From NCBI RefSeq assembly GCF_014195095.1, contig NZ_JACIBC010000002.1:62001-126000 (forward strand): 64,000 nucleotides of DNA, read 5' to 3'. Under the pieces are notes generated by a model. That model searched no databases, was not told the DNA's origin, and saw nothing but the letters and a program-made list of their open reading frames with translations. The stretch is from Rhizobium sp. BK602 (GTDB taxonomy: Bacteria; Pseudomonadota; Alphaproteobacteria; Rhizobiales; Rhizobiaceae). Numbering within the stretch: the stretch's first letter is position 1; the number at the start of each line of letters is the position of its first letter. Of this stretch, positions 36,371-44,988 are shown piece after piece. The position numbers and the translations under genes were made by a program.

Positions 36371-38440
36371 TCACCGCCACATGCCACGCATGCGCGCACC
36401 CACATCGACCCTGACCTGCCGTGCCTGGATCGCAGCCGGGCTTTCCGCGCGGGCCGGCGGCCAGCCGCAGACCTCGAAGAATTGCAGGAGCGTTACCGGA
36501 ATGAAGCGCGTGCGCGAGGCGAAGACATGCCGGTCGCCTTGCGCATGCTGGCCATGGACGAAGAAGCGTTGCGGGATGACGAGGTCGAGGCTGTCCTTGG
36601 CGCGAGTCATGGCGACATAGAGCAAGCGCCGTTCCTCCTCGATTTCGGCGGACGAGCCGACGGCGAGGTCGGCCGGAATGCAGCCGTCGACGGCGTTGAG
36701 GAGGAAGACCTTCGTCCATTCCTGCCCCTTGGCGGAATGGATGGTCGAGAGGATGAGATAGTCCTCGTCGAGCAGGGGAACGCCGGCCTGATCGCTGGTA
36801 GCATCCGGCGGGTCGAGTGTCAGTTCGGTGAGGAAGCGCTCGCGCGAGCCGTAGCCGCCGGCGATCTGTTCGAGCTGGATCAGATCCGCCTGCCGGGTTG
36901 AAGCGTCCTCGTGCGCCCGCTCCAGATGCGGCTCATACCATTGCCGCACGAGGCCGATCTCCGCCGGCCATCCGGCCTTGCCGCCCTTTAGCGCCTGCAT
37001 GGTCGCAACGAAATTGGTCCAGTCCTCGCCCGAGCGCGGCGGCGCGGGACATTCGGCCAGCGCTGCCACCGGATCGGCCTCTTCGCCGATATGGTCGAGC
37101 ACGCGCTGGGCGGTGGAGGGGCCGACGCCGGGCAGAAGCTGCATCAGCCGGAAGCCGGCAACGCGGTCGCGCGGGTTCTGGGCAAAGCGAAGCGCGGCCA
37201 GCATGTCTTTCACATGGGCACTGTCGAGGAACTTCAGCCCGCCGAATTTGACGAAGGGAATGTTGCGGCGAGTGAGTTCCACCTCCAGCGGCCCGCTATG
37301 ATGCGAGGCGCGGAAGAGCACGGCCTGCTGCTTGAGCCTGGCGCCGCCCTCGCGGTTTTCCAGCACCTGGTCGGCAACGAAGCGCGCCTGATCTGCCTCG
37401 TCACGCACCGTTACCAGCCGCGGCCGCTCGGCGCTCTGGCGCTCGGTGCGCAGGTTCTTGGTGAAGCGTTCGGAAGCGAGGTCGATCACCGCATTGGCGG
37501 CGGCGAGGATCGGCTGCGTCGAGCGATAATTGCGGTCGAGCGTGACGATATCGGCCGATGGCGTGAAGGCCGTGGGGAAGTCGAGAATGTTGCGCACCGT
37601 GGCGGCGCGGAAGGAGTAGATCGATTGCGCATCGTCGCCGACGACGGTCAATCCCCGGCCATCCGGCTTCAGCGCCAGCAGGATCGACGATTGCAGTCGG
37701 TTGGTATCCTGATATTCGTCGACCAGCACATGATCGAAGCGGCCGCCAATGTCTTCGGCGATCAACGGCTCGTGCAGCATATGCGCCCAGTAGAGCAGCA
37801 GATCGTCGTAATCGAGCACGTTCTGCGCCTGCTTGGCCTCGACATAGGCGGCGAAAAGTTCGCGCAACTGCTTGTCCCAGGTAGCGCACCAGGGAAAGAA
37901 ATCGCGCAGCATCTCTTCGAGCGGCGCTTCGGAATTGACGGCGCGGGAATAGATGGAAAGGCAGGTCGCCTTGGTCGGAAAGCGGTTTTCCAGCTTGGAG
38001 AAACCGAGATCGTGGCGGATGAGGTTCATCAGGTCGGCACTGTCTTCGCGATCGTGGATCGTGAAGGCCGGGTCGAGGCCGATCTGCTCGGCATAGTCCC
38101 GGAGAAGCCGTGCGCCGATGCCATGGAAGGTGCCGCTCCAGGCAAGCGCGTCGGCCATGATGCCGGCATTGGGACCAAGCACCTCGCGGCAGATGCGCTC
38201 GACGCGGCGGCCCATTTCGGCGGCGGCGCGGCGGGAGAAGGTCATCAGCAGGATACGGCGCGGATCGGCGCCCTTGACGATGAGATGCGCGACGCGGTGA
38301 GCGAGCGTGTTGGTCTTGCCGGAGCCGGCGCCGGCGATCACCAGCAGCGGTCCGGCGATATGGCTGCCCTCGGCCGTGGTGCCATGTTCCACCGCCTGCC
38401 GCTGCTCCGGGTTCAGCTTTTCCAGATAAGCTGCTGTCAT
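36371..38440 (-). CDS. UvrD/Rep-type ATP-dependent DNA helicase
   Basis: Superfamily 1A helicase of 689 residues. Motifs seen: LNPEQRQAVEH (Q-like), GAGSGKTNTLAHRVAHL (Walker A), LLMTFSRRAA (Ia), VLVDEYQDTNRLQ (II), VVGDDAQSIYSFRAA (III), LDRNYRST (IV), LSTIHSAKGQEWTKVFL (V) and RRLLYVAMTRAKDSL (VI). It unwinds DNA 3'-5' in repair or replication restart. It is slightly shorter than UvrD (about 720) and ends in a basic tail. Function as UvrD itself is uncertain since rhizobia also carry other paralogues. The ATG at 38440 follows AGGAGAGCCC. Confidence 0.9.
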   Translation of the reverse strand: MTAAYLEKLNPEQRQAVEHGTTAEGSHIAGPLLVIAGAGSGKTNTLAHRVAHLIVKGADPRRILLMTFSRRAAAEMGRRVERICREVLGPNAGIMADALAWSGTFHGIGARLLRDYAEQIGLDPAFTIHDREDSADLMNLIRHDLGFSKLENRFPTKATCLSIYSRAVNSEAPLEEMLRDFFPWCATWDKQLRELFAAYVEAKQAQNVLDYDDLLLYWAHMLHEPLIAEDIGGRFDHVLVDEYQDTNRLQSSILLALKPDGRGLTVVGDDAQSIYSFRAATVRNILDFPTAFTPSADIVTLDRNYRSTQPILAAANAVIDLASERFTKNLRTERQSAERPRLVTVRDEADQARFVADQVLENREGGARLKQQAVLFRASHHSGPLEVELTRRNIPFVKFGGLKFLDSAHVKDMLAALRFAQNPRDRVAGFRLMQLLPGVGPSTAQRVLDHIGEEADPVAALAECPAPPRSGEDWTNFVATMQALKGGKAGWPAEIGLVRQWYEPHLERAHEDASTRQADLIQLEQIAGGYGSRERFLTELTLDPPDATSDQAGVPLLDEDYLILSTIHSAKGQEWTKVFLLNAVDGCIPADLAVGSSAEIEEERRLLYVAMTRAKDSLDLVIPQRFFVHGQHAQGDRHVFASRTRFIPVTLLQFFEVCGWPPARAESPAAIQARQVRVDVGARMRGMWR

Positions 38441-38683
38441 GGGCTCTCCTGAAGGCGTCGGACGCAAATGCGAATCATGATCGCCGGATTGTCCAAGTGT
38501 TCGATGAATGTTCCGAATCGGCTAAAACTGTCAAGATCGGCCGGAGCCACACATGGTTGTGATCCCCACGGCCAGCGGACGGCTTCAGATTTAATGAATG
38601 CCTGCTCGAAAACGTTCTTTTGTGTTCTTATGTAACAATTATGACAGGTGCGTTTCGCAGTGCTGAGGTGAGGGTTTCCGAGA

Positions 38684-39556
38684 ATGAACGAGACGATCGC
38701 CACCGGATTGCGCCAGCCTGGAGGGCCGGTTGCCCTGACGGACGGGCGCGTCGCACTGGTGGAGATGGACGATAGCCGCCGCTGTCTGACCGTGATCGCC
38801 GCCAACGGCGCGCGGCAGGAAATCGGCCGGGCCGGTGGCCGCCCCAGTGGGCTGGCGGTCGACGGCAATGATTGTTTCTGGGTTGCCGGCGGTCCGGAAA
38901 ATTCTCTCGTTCGTCTTTCTGCCGAAGGCCGGACCCTGCAGGTGATCGAAGGCGGCGCGGATGGGCCGTTCGTCTATCCGAACGATCTTGCTTTCGGCCC
39001 GGACGGCTTGCTCTACATGACCGATTCCGGCGTCCGCATCTCCGATCTGCGCGAAGGCGGCGATATCAATCCCGATTTCTTTCATGCCTCCTATAATGGC
39101 CGCGTCTATCAGATCGACCCGGCGGAGGGGCGGGTGCTGCGGGTGTTGGCGACCGGCCTGCTGCATGCCGGCGGCATCGCCTTCGGCCCCGATGGGCGGC
39201 TCTATTACAGCGAGACGCTGACCGGCAAAATCCATCGGCAGGTGGTCGGAGCGCGGCAGGAACTCTTCGCGCAGGTCATGCCGTCGCCGGCCGTCAACAC
39301 GCTGCGCGGACCGGCCGGCATGGCTTTCGATCGCGACGGCGTGCTTTATTGCGCGCTCTACGGATTGGGAGAGATCGGCTTGATCGATCGCTCGGGGAAG
39401 ATCGCGGGCCGCATCCGCACCAACGGCATGCGCCCCGGCAATCTCGCATTCACGCGCGATGGCAAATATCTGCTCGTGACCGAACAGGAAAACGGTGCTT
39501 TGGAAAGAATGGCGGCGCCACGTCCAGGCCTGCCGCTGTATATGCCCTCGATCTAG
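38684..39556 (+). CDS. SMP-30/gluconolactonase family protein
   Basis: Six-bladed beta-propeller hydrolase of 290 residues. Repeated propeller motifs include PSGLAVDGNDCFWVAGG, PNDLAFGPDGLLYMTDSG, GGIAFGPDGRLYYSET and PGNLAFTRDGKYLLVTEQ. Family members bind a divalent metal and open sugar lactones; the metal-binding Asn/Asp of PNDLAF is present. The physiological lactone is unknown. Its TAG stop is formed at the junction with a palindromic repeat. Confidence 0.85.
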   Translation: MNETIATGLRQPGGPVALTDGRVALVEMDDSRRCLTVIAANGARQEIGRAGGRPSGLAVDGNDCFWVAGGPENSLVRLSAEGRTLQVIEGGADGPFVYPNDLAFGPDGLLYMTDSGVRISDLREGGDINPDFFHASYNGRVYQIDPAEGRVLRVLATGLLHAGGIAFGPDGRLYYSETLTGKIHRQVVGARQELFAQVMPSPAVNTLRGPAGMAFDRDGVLYCALYGLGEIGLIDRSGKIAGRIRTNGMRPGNLAFTRDGKYLLVTEQENGALERMAAPRPGLPLYMPSI

Positions 39557-39609
39557 AGCAATTCCAGGAAAACCGTGCAACGGTTCTCCGCCCGCAATTG
39601 CGTAAAAAC
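39555..39609. repeat. Palindromic repeat with AGCAATTCC arms, copy 2
   Basis: Begins AGAGCAATTCCAGGAAAA and ends GCAATTGCG. Compared with copy 1 the right arm has a C for a G, so the stem is degraded. It starts within the stop codon of the SMP-30 gene, as copy 1 does with galE. Confidence 0.78.
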
Positions 39610-39690
39610 AACAGGATGGGGCATTTCCCGCCTGATGGCGGATGGACATGCCCGCAACCGGGCATGTCCTCATTCGGATCGGCCCGCCGC

Positions 39691-42249
39691 TTATTCGGCG
39701 GCCGGGATCTGCTTGTTGTCCTTGCCGGACTTGCCGTCGGCCGCATTGGCGTCGTTGGCGACGGCCTTGGCATGACGGCGGCGCCAGTCGCCGAGGAAGA
39801 GCAGGATCGGCGCTGCGATGAAGATCGACGAGGCGCCAGCGACGAGGATGCCGAATACCATCGGGATCGCGAAGCTGGAGACGGCGCTGCCGCCCCAGAT
39901 CGCCATCGGCACCAGCGCCAGGAAGGCGGTGGCGTTGGTATAGAGGCTTCGCGCCAGGGTCTCGTTGATCGACTTGTCGATGATGTCGCGCAGCGGCATC
40001 GATTTGTAGAGCCGCATGTTTTCACGCATGCGGTCATAGACCACGACCTTGTCGTTCACCGAATATCCCACAAGCGTCAGGACCGCGGCGATGGCCGTCA
40101 GGTTGAAATCGAGGCCGGTGATCGCGAAGAAGCCGATCGCCTTGGTGACGTCGAGCACCAGCGTGACGATGGCGCCGACCGCGAAGGGCCATTCGAACCG
40201 CACCCAGATATAGACGAGCATCGCCAGGCTGGCGATCACGACCGACAGGATGCCGGCCCAGGCAAGCTCGCCCGAGACCTTCGGACCGATGACATCGGTG
40301 CCTTCGATGGTCGCGCTTGGGTCGATCTTGACGATTTCCGCCTTGAGCTTGGTCACCGCGGCCGTCTGCGCCTCTTCGCCGCCGTCCTGGCGCTGGGCGC
40401 GGACGAGGAGGCTGTTGTTGTCGCCGAAGGACTGCAGTGCGATTTCGCCGAGGCCAAGCGTGTTCAGGCCTTCGCGGAAGGTCGCCAGATCGGCCGCGTC
40501 CTTGGTCTTGACCGACATCTGGATGCCGCCGCGGAAATCGACGCCGTAGTTGAGGCCCGGATGGATGAACAGTACCACCGAGGCGATCGACAGGATCGCC
40601 GAGACGGTGACGCCGAAGAAGCGGGCCTTCATGAACTGGATGTGCTTGTCATAGGGGCTGAAGGGGATGAGCGGCCTGATGTTGACAACCTTCAGCTTGC
40701 GGCGACGGGTGATGGCGATCATCACGACGCGCACGAAGGCGACGGAGGTGAACATCGAGATGATGAGGCCGAGACCCATGGTCACGGCAAAGCCGCGAAC
40801 CGGGCCGGAGCCGAAGTAGAACAGGATGGCGGCCGCGATCAGGGCCGTCATGTTGCCGTCGATGATCGTCGAATAAGCCTTCTTGAAGCCGTTATCGATG
40901 GCGGAAAAGGCGCTGCCGCCCTTGCGGGTTTCTTCGCGGATGCGCTCGTTGATGAGAACGTTGGCATCGACCGCAAGGCCGATACCGAGGACGACACCGG
41001 CGATGCCGGGCAGCGTCAGCGTGGCGCCGACCAGCGTCAGGGCCGAGAAGGTCAGGATCGTGTGGATGAGCAGGGCGACATTCGCGAGGATGCCCCAGGC
41101 GCCATAGAGCACGAAGATGAAGGCGGCAACCAGGACGAAGCCGATGAGGCCGCTGTAGATGCCCTTCTGGATGGCGTCGCTGCCGAGGTCGGCGCCGACG
41201 GTGCGCTCTTCGATGACCGTCAGCTTGGCCGGCAGGGCGCCGGCGCGCAGCAGCGCTGCGAGCGTCGTTGCGCTGTCGGCGGTGAAGTTGCCGGAAATCT
41301 GGCCGGAACCGCCGGTGATCGGCTCGCGGATATTCGGAGCGCTCAGCACCTTGTTGTCGAGGACGATGGCGAAGGGTTTGCCGACGTTTTCGCGGGTGAT
41401 TTCCGCGAAACGATTGGCGCCGGCGCTGTCGAAGCGGAAGGTGACGAGCGGCTCGTGCGTGTTCGGATCGAAGCTGACGCGGGCGTCCGTCAGGCGGTCG
41501 CCGGACAGTTCGATACGGTCGAGCACCGGATAGCTCTGGCCCTGTTCGTCCTTCAGGATGGTGACGCCGGGACCCGGATTGTTCGGATCGACATTGTCGG
41601 CCAGCAGATGGAAGGACATTTTCGCGGTCGAGCCGAGCAGCTCGCGCAGGTGCGACGGGTCCTGTGCGCCCGGAAGCTGGACGAGAACGCGGTTCGGGCC
41701 GACACGCTGGATGGTCGGTTCGGCGACGCCCACCTGGTCGACGCGCTTGCGGATGACTTCCAGGCTCTGCTGGACGGCGGAATCGACATTGCTGGCGATA
41801 CCGGCCTTGGAGAAGGACAGGGTGATCGTGCCGCCGTTCGGGGCGACAGTCAGGTCCGACTGGCCGGCGGAAAGGCCGGATGAGATCGTATTGGCAAGCG
41901 TCTGCAACTGCGTCACCGCATCGCCGCTCTGCGAGGGATCGGTGAGCGTCACGACGATCTGATCGCCATTGCGGACGATCGAGCGGGTCAGGATGTTCTT
42001 GTCGCGCAGGACGCGGCGCGAATCCTGTTGCAGCGATTGCAGCCGCCCGTTGGTCAGATCCTTCTCGTCGACTTCGAGAACGAGATAGGAGCCGCCGCGA
42101 AGGTCGAGGCCGAGGGAAACCTGGCTATGTGGAAGCCAGGAGGGGATCTTGCTCAGGACCGACTGCGGAAGCACGTTCGGCAGGGCAATGAAAAGGCCAA
42201 GCACGATGATCACTGAATAGAGTGCCACCAGCCATGGGGAAGTGCGCAT
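39691..42249 (-). CDS. secDF: Fused protein translocase subunits SecD-SecF
   Basis: Single protein of 852 residues joining SecD (to about residue 530) and SecF. SecD part: TM1 (LVALYSVIIVLGLFIALPNVL), QVSLGLDLRGGSYLVLEVD, the large periplasmic P1 domain, and TM region GIAGVVLGIGLAVDANVLINERIREE. SecF part: GLNYGVDFRGGIQM and VGYSVNDKVVVYDRMRENMR. It uses the proton gradient to pull exported proteins through SecYEG. SecD and SecF are separate in E. coli; fused forms occur elsewhere, including rhizobia. Confidence 0.96.
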   Translation of the reverse strand: MRTSPWLVALYSVIIVLGLFIALPNVLPQSVLSKIPSWLPHSQVSLGLDLRGGSYLVLEVDEKDLTNGRLQSLQQDSRRVLRDKNILTRSIVRNGDQIVVTLTDPSQSGDAVTQLQTLANTISSGLSAGQSDLTVAPNGGTITLSFSKAGIASNVDSAVQQSLEVIRKRVDQVGVAEPTIQRVGPNRVLVQLPGAQDPSHLRELLGSTAKMSFHLLADNVDPNNPGPGVTILKDEQGQSYPVLDRIELSGDRLTDARVSFDPNTHEPLVTFRFDSAGANRFAEITRENVGKPFAIVLDNKVLSAPNIREPITGGSGQISGNFTADSATTLAALLRAGALPAKLTVIEERTVGADLGSDAIQKGIYSGLIGFVLVAAFIFVLYGAWGILANVALLIHTILTFSALTLVGATLTLPGIAGVVLGIGLAVDANVLINERIREETRKGGSAFSAIDNGFKKAYSTIIDGNMTALIAAAILFYFGSGPVRGFAVTMGLGLIISMFTSVAFVRVVMIAITRRRKLKVVNIRPLIPFSPYDKHIQFMKARFFGVTVSAILSIASVVLFIHPGLNYGVDFRGGIQMSVKTKDAADLATFREGLNTLGLGEIALQSFGDNNSLLVRAQRQDGGEEAQTAAVTKLKAEIVKIDPSATIEGTDVIGPKVSGELAWAGILSVVIASLAMLVYIWVRFEWPFAVGAIVTLVLDVTKAIGFFAITGLDFNLTAIAAVLTLVGYSVNDKVVVYDRMRENMRLYKSMPLRDIIDKSINETLARSLYTNATAFLALVPMAIWGGSAVSSFAIPMVFGILVAGASSIFIAAPILLFLGDWRRRHAKAVANDANAADGKSGKDNKQIPAAE

Positions 42250-42277
42250 GGGTATTATCCTTGGAGATACGCTGATA

Positions 42278-42296
42278 CCAGCGGCAGGGCCGCTGG
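42278..42296. terminator. Hairpin between the 42343 gene and secDF
   Basis: CCAGCGGC/GCCGCTGG is a perfect 8-bp stem with a 3-base loop. There is no T-run on the minus strand, so it may attenuate or stabilise rather than terminate. Confidence 0.35.
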
Positions 42297-42342
42297 CGGA
42301 CGTAGATCATGTCGGGGATGCGCCGATGGGCGCAGGAACCGG

Positions 42343-42762
42343 TCAGGCGAGGCTGGCCGGCGGAGCGCGTGCCAGATAGGCGCGAAGCGCTAGAATGTCG
42401 GGCCTGGTGATGTCGCCGCCATCGCGCGGTTGCCAGGGACCGGTAAGAGGGCCGAACGATGGAACGGCCGCGAGCAATGCCGGGCCGACATCATGCCAGG
42501 CGGCTTTCGGCAGGGCCGTGCGGTCGGCGACCACGAAGCCCCGCACGGGATCGCGCAGGCTGAGATAAAGCGGCTGGCTGTCCTTGCCGGAGGAGAAGCT
42601 TTCCGCATCCGCCCGCGCCGCGAGGTTGATGCCGCCGCCGAGCGCCAGTCCGAGATAGGCGAAAAAGGCGACGAACAGCGAAGCGATCACGCGCGTTCCG
42701 GCGTGGTGCGTCCTGTCATCGTTTTCTTCGCTGTCGGCGGCGCCGAATTCGAACGGGTTCAA
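42343..42762 (-). CDS. Small predicted membrane protein of unknown function
   Basis: Protein of 139 residues with one clear membrane segment (VIASLFVAFFAYLGLALGGGINLAA, ~25-50), an acidic N-terminus and a C-terminal domain of about 85 residues containing SLRDPVRGFVVADRTALPKAAWHDVGPALL. I do not recognise the family. It lies 15 bases downstream of the CPA2 antiporter gene on the same strand and ahead of secDF, so it may be cotranscribed with the antiporter. Confidence 0.55.
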   Translation of the reverse strand: MNPFEFGAADSEENDDRTHHAGTRVIASLFVAFFAYLGLALGGGINLAARADAESFSSGKDSQPLYLSLRDPVRGFVVADRTALPKAAWHDVGPALLAAVPSFGPLTGPWQPRDGGDITRPDILALRAYLARAPPASLA

Positions 42763-42777
42763 CGGTTATAAGGGCCT

Positions 42778-44631
42778 TCATTCCTTTGCCGGAGCGGCGT
42801 CAGACGGTTCGGTGATGATATCAGGACGCTCGGCATCTTCATAGTGCGGCCTGTCATGATGCACTTGCGCCAGCCGGTCAACCATGCCCAGCGCAATTTC
42901 CCGTTCTCCCATGATGACGGTATCGGCGCCATATTGCTGCAGCACGTCGATCTCGGCATCGGAATGCGCGCGGGCGACGATCAGAATCGACGGGTTGATG
43001 GCGCGCGCCTGTTCGGCCACGCTGCAAGCCTCGAAAGTATTCGGAATGGCGATCACCAGGCTGCGGGCCTCGGCGATATTGGCGTAGCCGAGAACCTGCG
43101 CCGCCGCGGCATTGCCGTAGATCGCTTCGATCCCCGCCTGTTTCAGCTCGCCGATGCGCTTGTCGGAATCCTCGATGACCACGAAGGGCGTGCCGGCGGA
43201 TTTGAGATTGGCGCCGACGATGCTGCCGACGCGGCCATAGCCGATCAGCACGGCATGACCGGTCAGCGACACCGTCCGGTGTTCCTCGTCGATCTCAGCC
43301 GCCACGGGCTGTTCGGCGGGTGCGGGCGCGGCATCGCCGGTTGCGGGGACTTCCGCCGGTGCTGCGGGCTCGGCGCTCTCCGGCATTTCGCCCTGCTTCT
43401 TGCCTTCGATGACCTTGCGCAGCCAGTCGCAGCCGATGAAGACGAGCGGATTGAGGATGATCGAGATGATCGCGCCCCCGAGGATCAGATCGCGTCCTTC
43501 CTCCGGCAACAGGCCGAGTTCGACGCCGAGGGCTGCGAGGATGAAGGAGAATTCGCCGATCTGCGCCAGGCTGGCGGAAATGGTGAGCGCCGTACTGAGT
43601 GGTTTGCGGAAGGCAAGCACGATGACGAAGGCGGCGACCGATTTGCCGATGACGATGATGAACACGGTCGCCAGCAGCGGCAGCGGATTGTCGATCAGGA
43701 TGTTCGGATCGAACAGCATGCCGACCGAGACGAAGAACAGCACGGCGAATGCGTCGCGCAGCGGCAGGCTTTCCTGTGCCGCCCGATGGCTGAGCTCGCT
43801 CTCCGACAGGATCATGCCGGCAAAGAAGGCGCCGAGCGCCAGCGACACGCCGAAGAGCTTGGCGGCCCCGAAGGCGACGCCGAGTGCGATGGCCAGCACG
43901 CCGAGGCGGAAGAGCTCGCGTGAGCCGGTATGGGCGATGCGATGCAAAATCCAGGGAATGATTCGCCGGCCGAAGACCAGCATCAGCCCGACGAAGGCGG
44001 CGACCTTGAAAAGCGTCATGCCGATGATGCCGGTGATGCCCAAATCAAGGCCGAGCAGCCGGTTGAGGCCGGCCGACAGCGGCTCGACCGTGCCGTGGCC
44101 GTCGCCGGAAATGCTGGCGGCGGCGGGAATGAGGACGAGGGCCAGCACCATGGCCAGATCCTCGACGATCAGCCACCCCACGGCAATCTTGCCGCGGTCG
44201 GTCTCGACCAGCCGTCGCTCCTGAAGCGCCTTCAGGAGAACGACGGTCGATGCGACGGAGAGGGCAAGACCGAAGACCAGGCTGCCCCCGAGCGGCCAGC
44301 CCATCAGCGCGCCGAGCCCCCAGCCGAGCAAAGTGGCAAAGCCGATCTGGACGATCGCGCCTGGAACGGCGATGCCGCGCACCGACAGCAGGTCCTTGAG
44401 CGAGAAATGCAGGCCGACGCCGAACATCAGCAGGATGACGCCGATTTCGGCAAGTTCCGGCGCCAGGCTCTGGTCGGCGACGAAGCCCGGCGTATGCGGC
44501 CCCGCCAGCACGCCGGCGATGAGATAGCCGACCAATGGCGGCAATTTGAACCGGTTGGCGATGGCGCCGAGGATGAATGCCATGACGAGGCCCATGACGA
44601 TGGTCGAAATCAAAGGCGTATCATGTGGCAT
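42778..44631 (-). CDS. CPA2 family monovalent cation:proton antiporter with RCK domain (YbaL/Kef-like)
   Basis: Inner-membrane antiporter of 617 residues: about 12 hydrophobic helices (residues ~5-400) with PPLVGYLIAGVLAGPHTPGF and LLMFGVGLHFSLKDLL, a Pro/Ala/Glu-rich linker (~420-450), and a C-terminal TrkA-N domain (~457-590) with the nucleotide motif VLIGYGRVGSIVGANL. This order is typical of YbaL/KefB relatives moving K+ or Na+ in exchange for H+. The ATG at 44631 has GGAG six bases upstream; the ATG at 44637 is too close to it. Confidence 0.9.
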   Translation of the reverse strand: MPHDTPLISTIVMGLVMAFILGAIANRFKLPPLVGYLIAGVLAGPHTPGFVADQSLAPELAEIGVILLMFGVGLHFSLKDLLSVRGIAVPGAIVQIGFATLLGWGLGALMGWPLGGSLVFGLALSVASTVVLLKALQERRLVETDRGKIAVGWLIVEDLAMVLALVLIPAAASISGDGHGTVEPLSAGLNRLLGLDLGITGIIGMTLFKVAAFVGLMLVFGRRIIPWILHRIAHTGSRELFRLGVLAIALGVAFGAAKLFGVSLALGAFFAGMILSESELSHRAAQESLPLRDAFAVLFFVSVGMLFDPNILIDNPLPLLATVFIIVIGKSVAAFVIVLAFRKPLSTALTISASLAQIGEFSFILAALGVELGLLPEEGRDLILGGAIISIILNPLVFIGCDWLRKVIEGKKQGEMPESAEPAAPAEVPATGDAAPAPAEQPVAAEIDEEHRTVSLTGHAVLIGYGRVGSIVGANLKSAGTPFVVIEDSDKRIGELKQAGIEAIYGNAAAAQVLGYANIAEARSLVIAIPNTFEACSVAEQARAINPSILIVARAHSDAEIDVLQQYGADTVIMGEREIALGMVDRLAQVHHDRPHYEDAERPDIITEPSDAAPAKE

Positions 44632-44733
44632 TGCCATCTCCTCGATGCTGGAAATCCCGTGCGAACTGTGATAAATTTGGCTTATGTTGACCAATATGGT
44701 TGGTTTTAGATCGTGAATCAAGGCGGCAAACCA

Positions 44734-44988
44734 ATGATTCTTACCCCCGCGCTCTGCCGCGCGGCGCGTGGGCTCCTTGACTGGACACAGTCGGATATAG
44801 CCGAAAAGGCCGGCGTGTCACGGAGCACGATTCGTGACTATGAAGGCGGCCATCACGACATCCATCGGGCGACGGAGGCGCAGCTGCGTCTCGCCTTCGA
44901 GGAGGGCGGCGTCGTCTTCGCGGACATGCCTGAGTTCGGCTGGGGCGTCTGTCTGCGCCGCCAGCCTTCCGGCCCGAAGCAGGATTAG
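44734..44988 (+). CDS. Small XRE-type helix-turn-helix regulator
   Basis: Protein of 84 residues consisting almost entirely of an HTH: LCRAARGLLDWTQSDIAEKAGVSRSTIRDYEGGHHDI. A short C-terminal tail (VFADMPEFGWGVCLRRQ) follows. The ATG at 44734 follows AAGGCGG; a GTG at 44713 is an alternative. It is divergent from the antiporter gene and its last four bases overlap the end of the convergent glycosyltransferase gene. Target unknown; the antiporter is a candidate. Confidence 0.78.
   Translation: MILTPALCRAARGLLDWTQSDIAEKAGVSRSTIRDYEGGHHDIHRATEAQLRLAFEEGGVVFADMPEFGWGVCLRRQPSGPKQD

Noticed and set aside
39349..41883. 844-codon open frame on the plus strand
   Set aside because: Antisense to secDF, whose conserved motifs account for the sequence; the translation is Asp/Glu/Arg-rich with no domain.
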